Assembly: GCF_964656455.1 (NCBI RefSeq)
Contig: NC_135715.1
Span: forward strand, 148,979,935 to 149,043,934
Length of the DNA: 64,000 nucleotides
Reading direction: 5' to 3'
Origin: Halichoerus grypus
Lineage: Eukaryota; Chordata; Mammalia; Carnivora; Phocidae
Positions 34,938 to 46,146 of the stretch are shown here, one piece after another. The notes under the pieces were generated by a model. It was not told where the DNA came from and did not search any database. It was given only the letters and a program-made list of their open reading frames with translations. Numbering within the stretch: position 1 is the first letter of the stretch; each line of letters starts with the position of its first letter. A program made the position numbers and the translations under genes.

Positions 34938-36373
34938 CTTGATGAGCTCTTAATCTAAATGCATTTTGAACACTAAGATTTATTGACCCAGCAGCCAGAG
35001 TGGTTCGACACTTGCCAAATATTTTGAAATGTTGGCATTTCCCTTTACATGCCTGTTTACTCTTGAGTTAGTGATTACAGTTTAATTTCAAGGAAGGGGA
35101 CATATTCCTGAATGTCTGTGTTGCTGTTTCTCTACCATTTCCGTATATCTGATTGCTTTTGTGGGCATAGACAGTGACCAGAGACCATCCTCTGTGCTCA
35201 CTCTTCAAGGGCAGGCACATCTATAGGAGTTAATATAAAGAGTTTTATTCTGTCAGTTTTTTTCTTTTGCCAGAGTATAAATTAGGATGACAGTAAGGAT
35301 GCGTTTTAGAGATCTTTCAGGTTTTATAAACTGCCTGCACTAGAGGTATGTAATGAACACCCTCTAAACCATCATCACTTGATAATGTGAATGTAGATTT
35401 TTTGTCATTGTAGCAATTGCAGTTTATCCCCTGGTCATTTAATATTGTGATTATTTTAATCTGTCTTCAGTACCAGCTGGATATAACTATCTTCTTTCTA
35501 GGTCACTGCAATACAAGACTATAACAGAGGTAGTGTCATCAGTTTTCCAATAATAGTGGCTTATAGGAGAAAGCAGTTATCCCTCTTCCTCAGGGTTGGA
35601 ATGAACCATTATATTCGGAGTTAGACTTTATATCCTTCTGAGTGGCGTTGTATATCTTGGAAAAGGAGACATGAGAAGAATTGAGTTAAGGGGTTAAAAA
35701 AAGAAATTGGATTTTTTTTGTTGTTGTTGTTAGGTGTCCTAAAGGCAGATCTTTGTTTTTGTTGTTTTGATGTTTTTATTGTTCTGGTGTATAGCATTGT
35801 GATTTCTTTCTTTTAATATACAAGGGCAAGACTAAGACTTAAATCTAAGTACAAATTATTCTTGAATTAATCATATCACTATTCAGTAGCAGTCACAAAG
35901 AGAAAACTGTAATTAAAATAGAAAGCCTTACAGGAAATAAAAGTTTCACATATTATTGGCAATATGTCAATATTGCTTTCTGAAGCTTAGAATGTATTGC
36001 TTCTCAAAATATATCACCCAAGTACAACCATCACATATCCACTTTAGTAGTCAGAAATAGCCCTAAAATTCACCATGAGCTTGGGATTTTTATCAGTCCC
36101 TCATGTTTTGTCTTAGAAATTCTTATGAATATTGCATTGTACCCCATTAACACGTTTAATATAACTATAGTGCGTTATTTTCCAAATGGTATAAAATAAT
36201 TGACATTCCAGAAATATAGGCCTTTTTCTTTTTCTTCGCATTCCCCCAGTTTGAAAACATATTAATGCTATCAAACTAATTTCTGTTAACACCATTTTCA
36301 ATGTTCCGAATTGAATGTTGAAAACACTTTGTTAGTAATCTTTTTCCTTTCAGTATGTACTTATTTACTACTT

Positions 36374-36492
36374 TCTTTGATTCTGTCTGTTCATAGTATT
36401 GATTCTAAATTTTGATGTCTTTGATTCTGTTCTGTTCATAGTATTGATATGTCTTTGATTCTGTTCTGTTCATAGTATTGATTCTAAATTTT
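36374..36492 (+). repeat. local triplication, units of 44, 34 and ~41 bp
   Basis: Three units start TCTTTGATTCTGT at 36374, 36418 and 36452 and share TGTTCATAGTATTGAT. Units 1 and 3 continue TCTAAATTTT; unit 2 lacks that segment and reads ATG instead. Units 2 and 3 share TTCTGTTCTG, whereas unit 1 has TTCTGTCTG. The pattern suggests two rounds of slippage, the last involving units 2 and 3. Confidence 0.9.
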
Positions 36493-37218
36493 TAAATTCC
36501 ATGAGGAATAAAATACAAAACTCTGCTAAAGAAGACAGTAGTTTTTGAAGATTTCAAAATTTTAGTTTCCAAAAAATGCAGTTTCTAAAAAATGGTCAAA
36601 TTTGATTTGTTTAATGTTTTTTGTTTTTTCCCCACTTTTTTTTTTTTTACACAGTCCACAAAATGCTTTGGTAGATGGGTAGAATATATAAATAAAATTC
36701 AAACTTGAATGAAAAATATTTTTTCTATTTCTAGCAATAATATACAATTCAAATTATTTTCAGTATCTTCTATCCTTTTAGTCACATTTATTTTTAATAT
36801 TCTCTTATACTAATCTAAGAAATATTTTAAAGATTTAAGATTTATTGATTAGGGAATTTTAAAAAAAAAACCCTGTAAATCATGAGAGTATAAATGGAAA
36901 GAAGAAAGATGTCACATAATCACATAATTGATATAATTGTCTTCCACTGAGTTATTTTTTTTTTATATTCTTTAGAAACTTAGTATCACTTTATTATTTG
37001 GATACTTTTTAAAGGAAAAGCTAGGGGCTTTTATATCAAGGAAAGAATCTTATAAGCACTTTCCAGCTACACCATTCTCCTGTCTGTTATTCTTTCTCAA
37101 TTTAGCAAAAGAATCAATTTAGAAGTGCTCCCACCCATATCAGACTCCTTATGCTAATGAATGAATGACCCCCTCAGAACGTGTAATTGAATTTAACCTT
37201 GTGTATTCTTCATTGCAG

Positions 37219-37280
37219 ACAAAACATGGATGCATACACCTGAAGCTTTATCAAAACATTACATTCCCTATAATGCAAAG
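37219..37280 (+). CDS. GULP1: GULP1 second coding exon, residues 10-30, start of PTB domain
   Basis: This 62-base exon lies between acceptor ...CATTGCAG and donor GTAAAG (37281-37286). Joined to the G left by the upstream exon, it encodes 21 residues, beginning [15 protein letters not shown] and ending IPYNAK, and it closes in phase 0. TWMHTPEAL...YNAK is the conserved lead-in and first strand of the GULP1/CED-6 PTB domain, which continues in the full protein through the next several exons. All codons are open and there is no frameshift, so the exon looks functional. In the protein as I recall it, the next exon should begin FLGSTEVEQPKG. I found no such sequence between here and the end of the window. 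The neighbouring introns carry complementary Can-SINEs at 34717 (antisense) and 37881 (sense). Confidence 0.95.
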
Positions 37281-37864
37281 GTAAAGTGGTTTATATGATA
37301 TTTATTTAATTTATCTTGTTATGGTATTATTATTAAATTCATGGTTGATCTAAGAAAGATTGCTTATGCATTGGCATTTCCTAGTAGATAATTCCTAAAA
37401 AAAAGTTTGCGTGATTTTGTAATATATAGTATGGGAAGTGATTCTTTTCTCCAAATAAGTAATTCTTTTCTTCCCCTGTCACTCCAAATAAGCAATTATT
37501 TCATTTAATTATAAAGAGTATTCTTTATAAATTCTGTCTGTCACGCATGTGTTTTCTTCAAATAATTTAGCTATCTTTAAAATTATTTGCAATATCATGG
37601 CCTGTAGGAAATAAAACAACCAACAAATTAGCTTCCTTTAAAAGCATTTTAATGTTGCATTGCATAGACGAGTGTAAAAACTAACCTGATCATGAGAGAA
37701 ATGAGCCACAATTGAATGAATGCAATTTTCATTCAAAAAACGAGACAAAATTTAAACTGTTAAGAAAACATAGAAAAAGCACATTTTTGAATCTCGTCTT
37801 CAGTTTTCTTCATTTTAATAAATAGAAGCAATCTATACTCCATATCTTCAAAGAAAAGGTCCTT

Positions 37865-38091
37865 AAAGAAAGCTGTTATTGGGGCGCCTGGGTGGCTCAG
37901 TTGGTTAAGCGACTGCCTTCGGCTCAGGTCATGATCCTGGAGTCCCAGGATCGAGTCCCGCATCGGGCTACCTGCTCAGCAGGGAGTCTGCTTCTCCCTC
38001 TCCCGCTCCCCCCTCTTGTGCTCTCTCTCTCTCTCTCACTCTCTCTCTCAAATAAATAAAATCTTAAAAAAAAAAAAAGAAAGCTGTTATT
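37865..38091 (+). mobile_element. Can-SINE, sense, with perfect 16 bp target duplication
   Basis: The body spans 37881-38075 from GGGGCGCCTGGGTGGCTCAG to a 12-base poly(A). AAAGAAAGCTGTTATT is identical at 37865-37880 and 38076-38091. It lies 600 bases after the second GULP1 coding exon. The intact duplication and near-consensus body suggest a young insertion. Confidence 0.97.
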
Positions 38092-38937
38092 GTATAATTA
38101 GGGAGCACAAAACCTGAAATAGATTTCAGAGAAATCTGAATCTAAACTTGGAAGACACAGAAGAGAAAGTTGTGTTAGGGAACATGCAAGTAGGTCAGAT
38201 TTAAGTAACTGACCTTTGGACACAGCATGGGGAAAACAGAAAATGATAAAATTATTTTCATAAAGAGAACTTAAGGATTTATGAATTAGCAAACTCCATA
38301 CTGGGATATAATGAGATGAGTTGTAAGGAATGATTTCAGAAAAAATTTAAAAATCATATATTGAACAGAAAGTCAATGCTGTTTAATAGAGAACGTCTTA
38401 AGTGCTGGTCTGAGTCTGTATCAGTAGGAAGAAGCATTTATAAGACCATCTAGAGATTCGTCCAGAGCTGTTGCTCAGCAGTGAGATTTGTAGAGTATTG
38501 CAACTCCATTTTTTCTTGCTGACTTTGTAGCAAAGAAATACTCTAAAATATTTTTGGTGTAAAGCTAATATGGTTGAAATCACTGCAATGCTTGGGACTT
38601 TCCCTCTGGTGTTAACATGAGGTTTGATTGGCATGATTTAGCATGAAAAGTTTAGTTAGCTGAATGAGAAAAATTGAGTTAATATCTGTCTCTTCCACAG
38701 ATATTCTTCATATTAGCTATTGAGAAACTATATGAAAACTATTTAGAAAAAAATTAATCTTGAAAACCACTATTATTTTAAAGGGCGTGCTCAGTTTTTG
38801 ATAATACTATCAATCATACTAGAATCATATATTTTAAGTGAAACCACCACATATTATTTATTTTTATATATGATTGAAATGTCTCATTTTGAAAAACTAG
38901 TTTATAAAGGATTGAAAGATTCTGATTAGAAGTATCC

Positions 38938-39132
38938 TTTTGTTGTTGTTGTTGTTGTTAAAAATTTTATTTATTTGACAGAGAGAGACACAGCAAGAGA
39001 GGGAACACAAGCAGGGGGAGTGGGAGAGGGAGAAGCAGGCTCCCCGCTGAGCAGGGAGCCCAATGCGGGGCCCAGTCCCATCATGATGTGAGCAGAAGGC
39101 AGACCCTAACGACTGAGCCACCCAGGCACCCC
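38938..39132 (-). mobile_element. Can-SINE, antisense, with (TTG)n in place of poly(T)
   Basis: The reversed tail is a pure (TTG) run at about 38938-38957, followed by AAAATTTTATTTATTTGACA and the body to CACCCAGGCACCCC. There is a deletion in the middle of the head region (CCCAGTCCCATCATGATGTGAG). TCTGATTAGAAGTATCC and CCTGATTAAAACTGTCC flank it as a diverged target duplication. Confidence 0.92.
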
Positions 39133-39565
39133 TGATTAAAACTGTCCTTAACTTAAGCTCTGTGGGTTGATGTGAACAATGGAGATCTGCTTGTCTACAT
39201 GGAAAAGTTGCCTGTGCTATTTTACAGGTGCATAACAGCTATAAGACATTCTACATGAAGTAGAGGGCACAAAAACATCTTTGCAGACTGGGGTCAGTAA
39301 ATTATGGAAGAGCAGGTTGATTTTGTCCATTCTAATACGGCCTCCTGAGCGATAATACATGTCAGGTGTACCAAGTAGTGTTGCAACTATTTGAAGAACA
39401 TTATTTTTTTCTGAATTCCCCTTTTTTGTGGAACATTTCAAACTCATCATTAGTAGTTATTTTTGAAAATTTTCTGTATCTCTTTAGAGTACGTGCCACT
39501 TGAAAACCAAATCAATGTCCATAGGATGTACCTTAGCACAACAACAACAAAAAATATAGACTCTT

Positions 39566-39712
39566 GGGGTGCCTGACTGGCTCAGTCCATAGAGCATGTG
39601 ACTCTTGATCCTCAGGGTCATGAGTTCAAGCCCCATGTTGGATGTAAAATCTACTTTAAAAAATCCACAATAAAAAATAGTAATAAAAGAAAAAGAAAAA
39701 GAAAAAAAAAAC
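39566..39712 (+). mobile_element. old tRNA-Lys SINE, sense
   Basis: The copy reads GGGGTGCCTGACTGGCTCAG, AGCATGTGACTCTTGATCCTC, GTCATGAGTTCAAGCCCCATG, then jumps straight to AATCTACTTTAAAAAA and an A-rich (AAAAAG)n tail. The CT-rich body of younger Can-SINEs is absent, as in the older short subfamily. Confidence 0.88.
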
Positions 39713-39849
39713 AAGGAAAAATAAATACAAAAGGTTAATAAATATATGAAAAAGATCCTCCACTTATAATCAAGTAAGTACTTAAAAAATACAGGCTCTA
39801 TACATTTGATGAATTAATGCATAATAACATTTCCAAAGTAATTACAAAA

Positions 39850-40060
39850 TAGTTACATTTCAGTGGGCCCTAATACATGCCAGGTACATGATCTCATTTA
39901 TTATTTTCCATGACTCAGTATGGTGATTAGAAAACTTTATACTTTACATAAGAGAAAACTAAGGCTGAAAGATTAAGTAACCTGCCCATTGCCACAAAGC
40001 TTGTAAGACAGAGCCAGAGTAAAAAACTGAAGTCTATGTGACCTCAAAGATTCGCTGTTT
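39850..40060 (-). repeat. MIR SINE, antisense
   Basis: ATGCCAGGTACATGATCTCATTTATTATTTTCC, then AAAACTAAGGCTGAAAGATTAAGTAACCTGCCCATTGCC and ACAGAGCCAGAGT follow the reversed MIR order. Confidence 0.75.
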
Positions 40061-40084
40061 TTATGTATATAATAACACTTGATT

Positions 40085-41060
40085 AATCATTCATCCACTA
40101 CATTGCTGATACGTATAAGGTGCTATTACTGAAACTTCACTGAATATTGGTGAAGCTTCAGAGCTATATGACACATGTCTTATATTCTCCTGGATCTTAT
40201 CATCATAAGGAAATATCATACAAAAATAAGCAACATAAAAGTTAGATCCTGTTCTGTGTCATTCAAATGTCATTTAACAGAAAGCTATGGAGATTCAGAG
40301 AATGGTGTGACTCTTGTTTTATGAAAGTGGGAGTGAGGTAGGTTTTCCAAGGATCAAAACAAGGGAGGAGTGACCATTTCACGCAGAGATATCTGAAGGA
40401 CGATGAGTGGAGTCCATAAGGTCTAAGGTACAAACTGAATATGACAAGAGTTGGGCTGGGGCATAAAGTACTTATGATGGTAAAGTATTTTATCAGTCAA
40501 GGTTGCATCTGAGAAACAGAACTACTAGGATGTGTATACACACACACACACGTACACACACACACATTTATCTCAAGGAATGGGTTACACAATTTTGGCA
40601 CTGGCTAGGCAAGTCTGAAAAGCATATGGCAGGCCACCAGGAAGGGCAGGCTGGAAGTTCTTGGGCAGAAGATGACCACAGGTAAAATTTCTTCTTTAGG
40701 GACATAGCAGTTCTATTCTCAAGGCCTTTAAATTGATTGTATCAAACCCGCTCATGTTATCCAGGATGTTCTTTTTTACATGAAGTCAGCTGATTATAGA
40801 TGTTAATCATATCTATAAAATAACTTCATGGCAATACTTAGATTACTATTTGACTGAGTAACTGGATAGTATAAGCTGACCAAGTCGACACATAGCACTG
40901 ACCATCACAAGTACTAATGCCGGGCGAGGCTAAAAAGTTAAGTTGGGAAGGCTTTGCATGGCAGGGAAGCAGTCTGAGTAGTGAACTAAGTAAGTAGGAT
41001 TTTAGGAAGATAAATTTTTAGTGATCTGAAAGTTGATTTGGATCAAGAGAGATAGGATGA
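40085..41060 (-). repeat. L2 LINE 3' region, antisense, interrupted
   Basis: Two outer parts (about 40085-40480 and 40915-41060) read like reversed L2: TTCATCCACTACATTGCTGATAC, TCTCCTGGATCTTATCATCAT, GGGAGGAGTGACC, then GGCTTTGCATGGCAGGG. An unrelated repeat at 40490-40910 splits them. Confidence 0.5.
40490..40910 (+). repeat. interspersed repeat of unknown family inside L2, with (CA)n
   Basis: The phrases TATCAGTCAAGGTTGCATCTGAGAAACAGAACTACTAGGATGTGTATACACAC (read in parts), GGAATGGGTTACACAATTTTGG, GGCAAGTCTGAAAAGC and AAGTCGACACATAGCACTGACCATCACA belong to a well-known mammalian repeat whose name I do not recall with certainty. A CA-rich run lies at about 40540-40565. It is younger than the L2 it interrupts. 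Confidence 0.55.
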
Positions 41061-41427
41061 TATTCAGCTTCTTAGGAAGTTAACTTTAATGGTCCAGGTG
41101 TGTGGTCTTACGTGTATATATAGGGTAATAGATAAACATACAGTGGAAAATAAAGATGTGCTAAATATTGTAAGGAAAATTGATGCAACAGAGGAATAAT
41201 TTATATGTGGGGGAAAAGAAAAATACCTATTTTCATCCTGGCTAAAAGAGGGAATGATCATACCATTAAAAGATTTCCACCACTTCATTCACTTTTGGAT
41301 TCCGCTGGTTACAAAATAACCTGATAAATTAACCAGAGCTGTTGAAGAACTGTAATTCTCCCTGGGGAAACATGTAATAATGTTTACATTTAGATGTTTT
41401 CAGTTTTAAAGTAATAGTTATCTGCTT

Positions 41428-41676
41428 TCATGTTACAATTTCTTTTTTTTAAAAAAAGATTTTATTTATTCATTTGAGACACAGAGATACAGAGAGAGAG
41501 AGAGAGAGAGAGCATGAGGAGGGGGAGAGGCAGAGGGAAAGGGAGAAGCAGGCTCCCTGCTGAGCCAGGAGCCTAATGTGGGGCTCGATCCCAGGACCCT
41601 GGGATCATGACCTGAGCCGAAGGCAGACGCTTAACCATCTGAGCCACCCAGGTGCCCCTCATGTTATAATTTCTTT
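41428..41676 (-). mobile_element. Can-SINE, antisense, with 18 bp target duplication
   Basis: The body spans 41446-41658. TCATGTTACAATTTCTTT (41428-41445) and TCATGTTATAATTTCTTT (41659-41676) differ at one base. The body includes a (GA)n run and the ACACAGAGATACAGAG variant also seen at 53580. Confidence 0.96.
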
Positions 41677-42384
41677 AATTTTTTTAAGAACATATTTTAG
41701 TTCCACATTCTTTCATTTTATATAAAATTCTATTTCAGAAATTCACATTTAATATTTAGAATATGCTTATTTCAGACCATATGTGGATATAAAATAATAG
41801 TTGCTTTCAAAAGTATTATTCTGTATAAAGTTCATTAGTTTTGGGATTTTTTGTTTGTTTGTTTGTTTAATGAGCAGTGACAGCTTTAATACTAGTTCAC
41901 TGGGAATTCTGCATGTTATCCTGTGTACTCTGTGGTGATGTTTTCAAATTGCAGGTTATGCTCCATGAAAAAAATGGGGTCATGAAATTAATGCAGTGGG
42001 TCATGGGAGGCATGTATTTAAAGATGAAATAGAACAGAAAAGAAAAAGAAATGACATTTTTAGAATGCATATGGTAAACATCCATTTGTTCATAAAATTG
42101 TGGTTCATGGTCATTGAGGATGAAAGCCACCGCCTTTAAACGGTAACCTGCCTTTAAAGTGTACGAAAGACTTCACCAGATTTAACCAATTTAAATCATA
42201 AAATAATAATAGGGGGAGCTGCTTAAAAGAGTCATTAAATTTTTAATAGAAGAGATGATCCACATGTAAGTTTAACCACATGCTCTCATTGAATATAGCA
42301 TCTTAAAATCATTTCTGAAATATGCACGTAAGCATGATAGGAATGATAGAGGAATAAAGTAAAATGTAAATATCGGTTCACTTG

Positions 42385-43300
42385 TGCACTCGTTCATTCA
42401 CACATGTGCTTATCCATTTGAATGGAGTTCCTAATATATGTAAGGTCCTGATCTAGAAAAATGGGAATTGATTAGTAAACCAAATAGATAAAATCCTGCC
42501 CTCTTGGGCTTTCCATATAATAAACAATAATATAACTTTTTCAGAAATACCTTCTAAGAAAATTGTATTTTTGTTTGTGAATACATTGATTATTATATTG
42601 ATTTGTATATTGATTTGTATTATTTATATGTTACTGCTATATCGTATTAATATTAGTTATGTATTATATGGTATATATGTATGTTAGTATATATAATGTT
42701 AACACAATATTTATTAATACAGTATTCCAGGCTGTACTAATTGCAATGCAGAGAAAGCAGGATATCGGGGATTGGGAGAAATGGGAAGGAGGGTGCTGCT
42801 CTGTTACACACAGTGGTCAGGGAAGATCTCTGAGGAGGGCAGAGGCCTAAAGAAAATGAGGGAGGGAGACATGTGACTGCACGAGAGGAGAGTAGTCCAG
42901 ATGTGGCTAGCATGTACTTGTCTAGTCAAAAACTAGTGGTCAGGGCCGGGCGGCTGGAATGTTGTGGAATGCAGGGAAGTTCCAGAGACACAGGTCGAGT
43001 AGAGCAGATGGGACAGCTGGTGTCTTGTAGTTCTTATAGGGCCTTATAGACCACTCTAAAATTTGAAAACCCTTCAATTCAGAGAGTTTTGAGAGAAAGA
43101 ATGACAAGATCTGAGACACGTTTCTTACAGGGTTAAATTAGCTGTAAGGAGACAAGGGAGGACTTCCCTCAGGAGTGCAGTGCAGGAACCTGGGGAAAGT
43201 GATGGTGGCTTGAGGCTGAGGAGGCGCCGAAGGAGAAAGGTCATGGGCCTCTGGGCAGATTTTGAAGATAATGCTGATAGGGCCTATGGATGGATTGTGT
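42385..43300 (-). repeat. L2 LINE 3' region, antisense, with AT-rich insertion
   Basis: Left part: TTCATTCACACATGTGCTTATCC, AATCCTGCCCTCTTGGGCTTTCC. Right part (42725-43300): TCAGGGAAGATCTCTGAGGAGG, AGTAGTCCAGATGTGGCTAG, ATAGGGCCTTATAGACCACTC, GATGGTGGCTTGAGGCTGAG. These follow reversed L2 in order. A 190-base AT-rich stretch (42540-42725) that is not L2 separates them. Confidence 0.65.
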
Positions 43301-44213
43301 ATTAGCTTTCCATTTCTGCTATAATTAGAACATTAAGCAGAAATTTTAAAAAATTTGTTTTTGATCACCCTTAAGGAGGAACATGGAATTTTCCATTCCT
43401 TCCAACCTTTGATGAGCCTGCTGAACCGTCTTTTCTATAAAGGTGAAATACTAGAAAGCTTTTACTTTAATGAACTTACTATTCTGTTGGTGTTAATGGT
43501 CGTTTTTCAAATGAAGAATTATGATGTTTCATACAAAAGCACTTATTGATAAATGTTTTATTCTAAAATGTATAATTATCCCCAAAAAGGTTGGTGTACT
43601 TATCTTATGAAATACAGAGCTTTTCTAAGATACAAAAGAAGAATGCGGTTCTAAAGAGATTACCATACGTACAACTTTGCACTATTCTGCAGTAAAGAGA
43701 GTCAGCATTCCTTGATTATCAGTTTACCATGTTGCAAGTGTTAAAAGTGGGGGAATCGAAAACAAATGGGAACATGGACCTTGACCTTAAAAACTTACGA
43801 CTTCCCTTGGGGAGAAAGAACAGGCACCAGAAACAAAGAATTTGGGGAGAAAATTAAATAGATTATGAGCAAAAAGATAAAATATGAATGTCAAGGAGAA
43901 GTTTATAAAGCAAGATTATGTTATATTTCAAGAATTTCTAGAGGTACCAGAGTTTCATGTGTGAAACATGCAGTTTGCCAGGAAGTGTGTTTGATGAGAG
44001 AGAAGGCTTGACTGAGTTGTGACCCTCGGTATCTTCCTGAGTGAGTGAGTCCTGTGGTTTCCTGCCAGGCTTTCTCAACACAACATAATCGTCCCAACAT
44101 TTATAGCATATAAGCTCTTATTTGGCTTCCAAAAACAAAAAACAACAAAGAACAACAACAACAAAACCCCCATGAAAAACAGATATAATCTGAAATATGA
44201 CAGTAAGTGGTTA

Positions 44214-44436
44214 GCACTTGAGGATTTTTTTTTTTAAGATTTTATTTATTTATTTGACAGAGAGAGACACAGCGAGAGAGGGAACACAAGCAGGGGGAGT
44301 GGGAGAGAGAGAAGCAGGCTTCCCGCCGAGCAGGGAGCCCGATGCGGGGCTCTATCCCAGGACCCTGGGATCATGACCTGAGCCGAAGGCAGATGCTTAA
44401 CAACTGAGCCACCCAGGCACCCCGCACTTGAGGATT
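44214..44436 (-). mobile_element. Can-SINE, antisense, with 13 bp target duplication
   Basis: The body spans 44227-44423, near consensus. GCACTTGAGGATT is identical at 44214-44226 and 44424-44436. Confidence 0.97.
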
Positions 44437-44649
44437 CTACCCTACGTATTTGAAATCCACATCTTAGCCACTTAGATTTGGAACTTCTGGCAAACCTGCT
44501 CAATAGTCATTGATATGGAGAAATCAGAACCCAGGTGTACCCCACAATAACAAGGCTGTATCCCATCTCCACTGATGTTACCAGCATTTTATCAGAATAG
44601 GCTCATAGTTGCTGCATCCTATTTCAGGGATTGGAGCAGCCCCTTCCCA

Positions 44650-44806
44650 GTCAAACTGTCTGGGTTCAAAGTTCAGCTCTCTCAGTTAATATATGAATTA
44701 TGTGACTTTTCTATTCTTGAGTTTTCTCATTTATAAAATGAGATTAGTAATTGTACCTACTTCATTGTACTGCTAGGAGGCTTAAATGAGTTAATATATT
44801 AAAAAC
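44650..44806 (+). repeat. MIR SINE, sense
   Basis: AAACTGTCTGGGTTCAAAGTTCAGCTCTCTCAGTTAA, TTGAGTTTTCTCATTTATAAAATGAG, TTGTACCTACTTCATTGTACTGC and TTAAATGAGTTAATATATTA follow MIR. Confidence 0.8.
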
Positions 44807-46146
44807 CTCTTCAATCAATGTCTTGTGTATCAAAAGCTTATTATTATTAATATGATAGCCAATGTTCTGTCAACTCTGGAGTCGCACTATCTCTTGAGAA
44901 TAATGTGGCATTTGCATTATTCTCTGAAAAACAGAACAGAGTTCTTAGAGTACATGTCAGGTGTTGTATCCTTTCCATTTACATCAGAAACCATGAGAAC
45001 CAGCTTGAGAATTTCAATGGGGGAAGGAATGGGTTTTCCTGCAAGCATGACAGGAGACCCAACAGTGCCAACCTTGTAGGTTTATATACAAGAGAAGGTT
45101 TTGATTGTTAAAGAAAAATACCATTGTAATCATACTTTCCTGTTACCTTGAGTTTTCAATAGCTGCATTCCAGAGCAGGATGTTAATCCAAAGATCATCT
45201 TGGTCTTAGAGTCAAATATAGAAAGATGAGAAAGTCCATGCAAAACCTCATAAAACTGTTACTGAGTTTTACAAGTGAAAAGTTAATGAAGAGAGAAAAT
45301 GGCAGCATTATGTGGCGTAATGAGTCATGGTAAAGGAAGGTTTTAATGTAACTAAATCATTTTACTAACGATTTCTCAAATTTTGGTGAATATATGATAA
45401 ATTACCCTTCAGTGAAATGTTGATATTGGTTTGTGACTTAACAGAAGAAAATTTGGCTCCCAGAAATACATATCTACTACATTGTCCAAACAAAAGGAAA
45501 TTAGCAAAGAAAACATTCAAATGGAACCCAGTGGAAATCACTGAAACTTGGGCAAAAGATACATCCTTATAATTGATGAGATGTATTGCTGACACATCCA
45601 AAATGGTTTAGGATTCCAAATTCCTAAGATTCTTTAGAGCAGCTTTAGAGTAGCAGCAAACATAAGCATTTGCCAGTTTTGCTGGTTGTAGATACCAGGG
45701 GAATGTAAACAAAACAAAAATGAAAGCAAAAACCGTAGAGCTTAACTGCATTCCATGTGATTCATTTCATTTGTTCAAAAATGAATTTTAGTTAATCTCA
45801 AAGCATAGGGACCATTTCAAAAAAAAAATTTTTGTAGAGTCTTTTAAAAAAGTTTTCGTAGACATTAGAACTGGTTTTTAATAATGCTAATATGTGTAGA
45901 ACATATTCATTCCAAACATTTTATAATTGTAGTGTAAGCATAAAAATTGAACATTAACTATCATTCTTTCCAATTAAAAAAGTGATATATGCTATATCAT
46001 ATATAGGTAATAATTCTGCATCTGTACTCTTTGGAAATGCTCCTTTATGTACCACCGCAACATGACACATGCTTTAAAAGGAAAATAGAAAGCTATAGTA
46101 TGTTATTTTTCCATTGCTTTCTTTTTTGGGGTGGGGTGGGGTCTAT

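Larger units (their letters stand above)
31088..37218 (+). other. GULP1: GULP1 intron between the first and second coding exons
   Basis: This is a 6,131-base phase 1 intron with GT-AG ends: donor GTAAGT at 31088 and acceptor TTCTTCATTGCAG ending at 37218. It contains antisense Can-SINEs at 32796 and 34717, a sense Can-SINE at 33270, and a short antisense L1 at 34225. It also holds a local triplication at 36374-36492. The remaining stretches (31094-32790, 32990-33250, 33480-34200, 34930-36370 and 36500-37200) are AT-rich, with no ORF, RNA gene or repeat that I can name. Confidence 0.9.

Noticed and set aside
44825..45111. Overlapping 84- and 68-codon frames after a MIR
   Set aside because: No domain, no conserved start context and no exon signals; probably chance.
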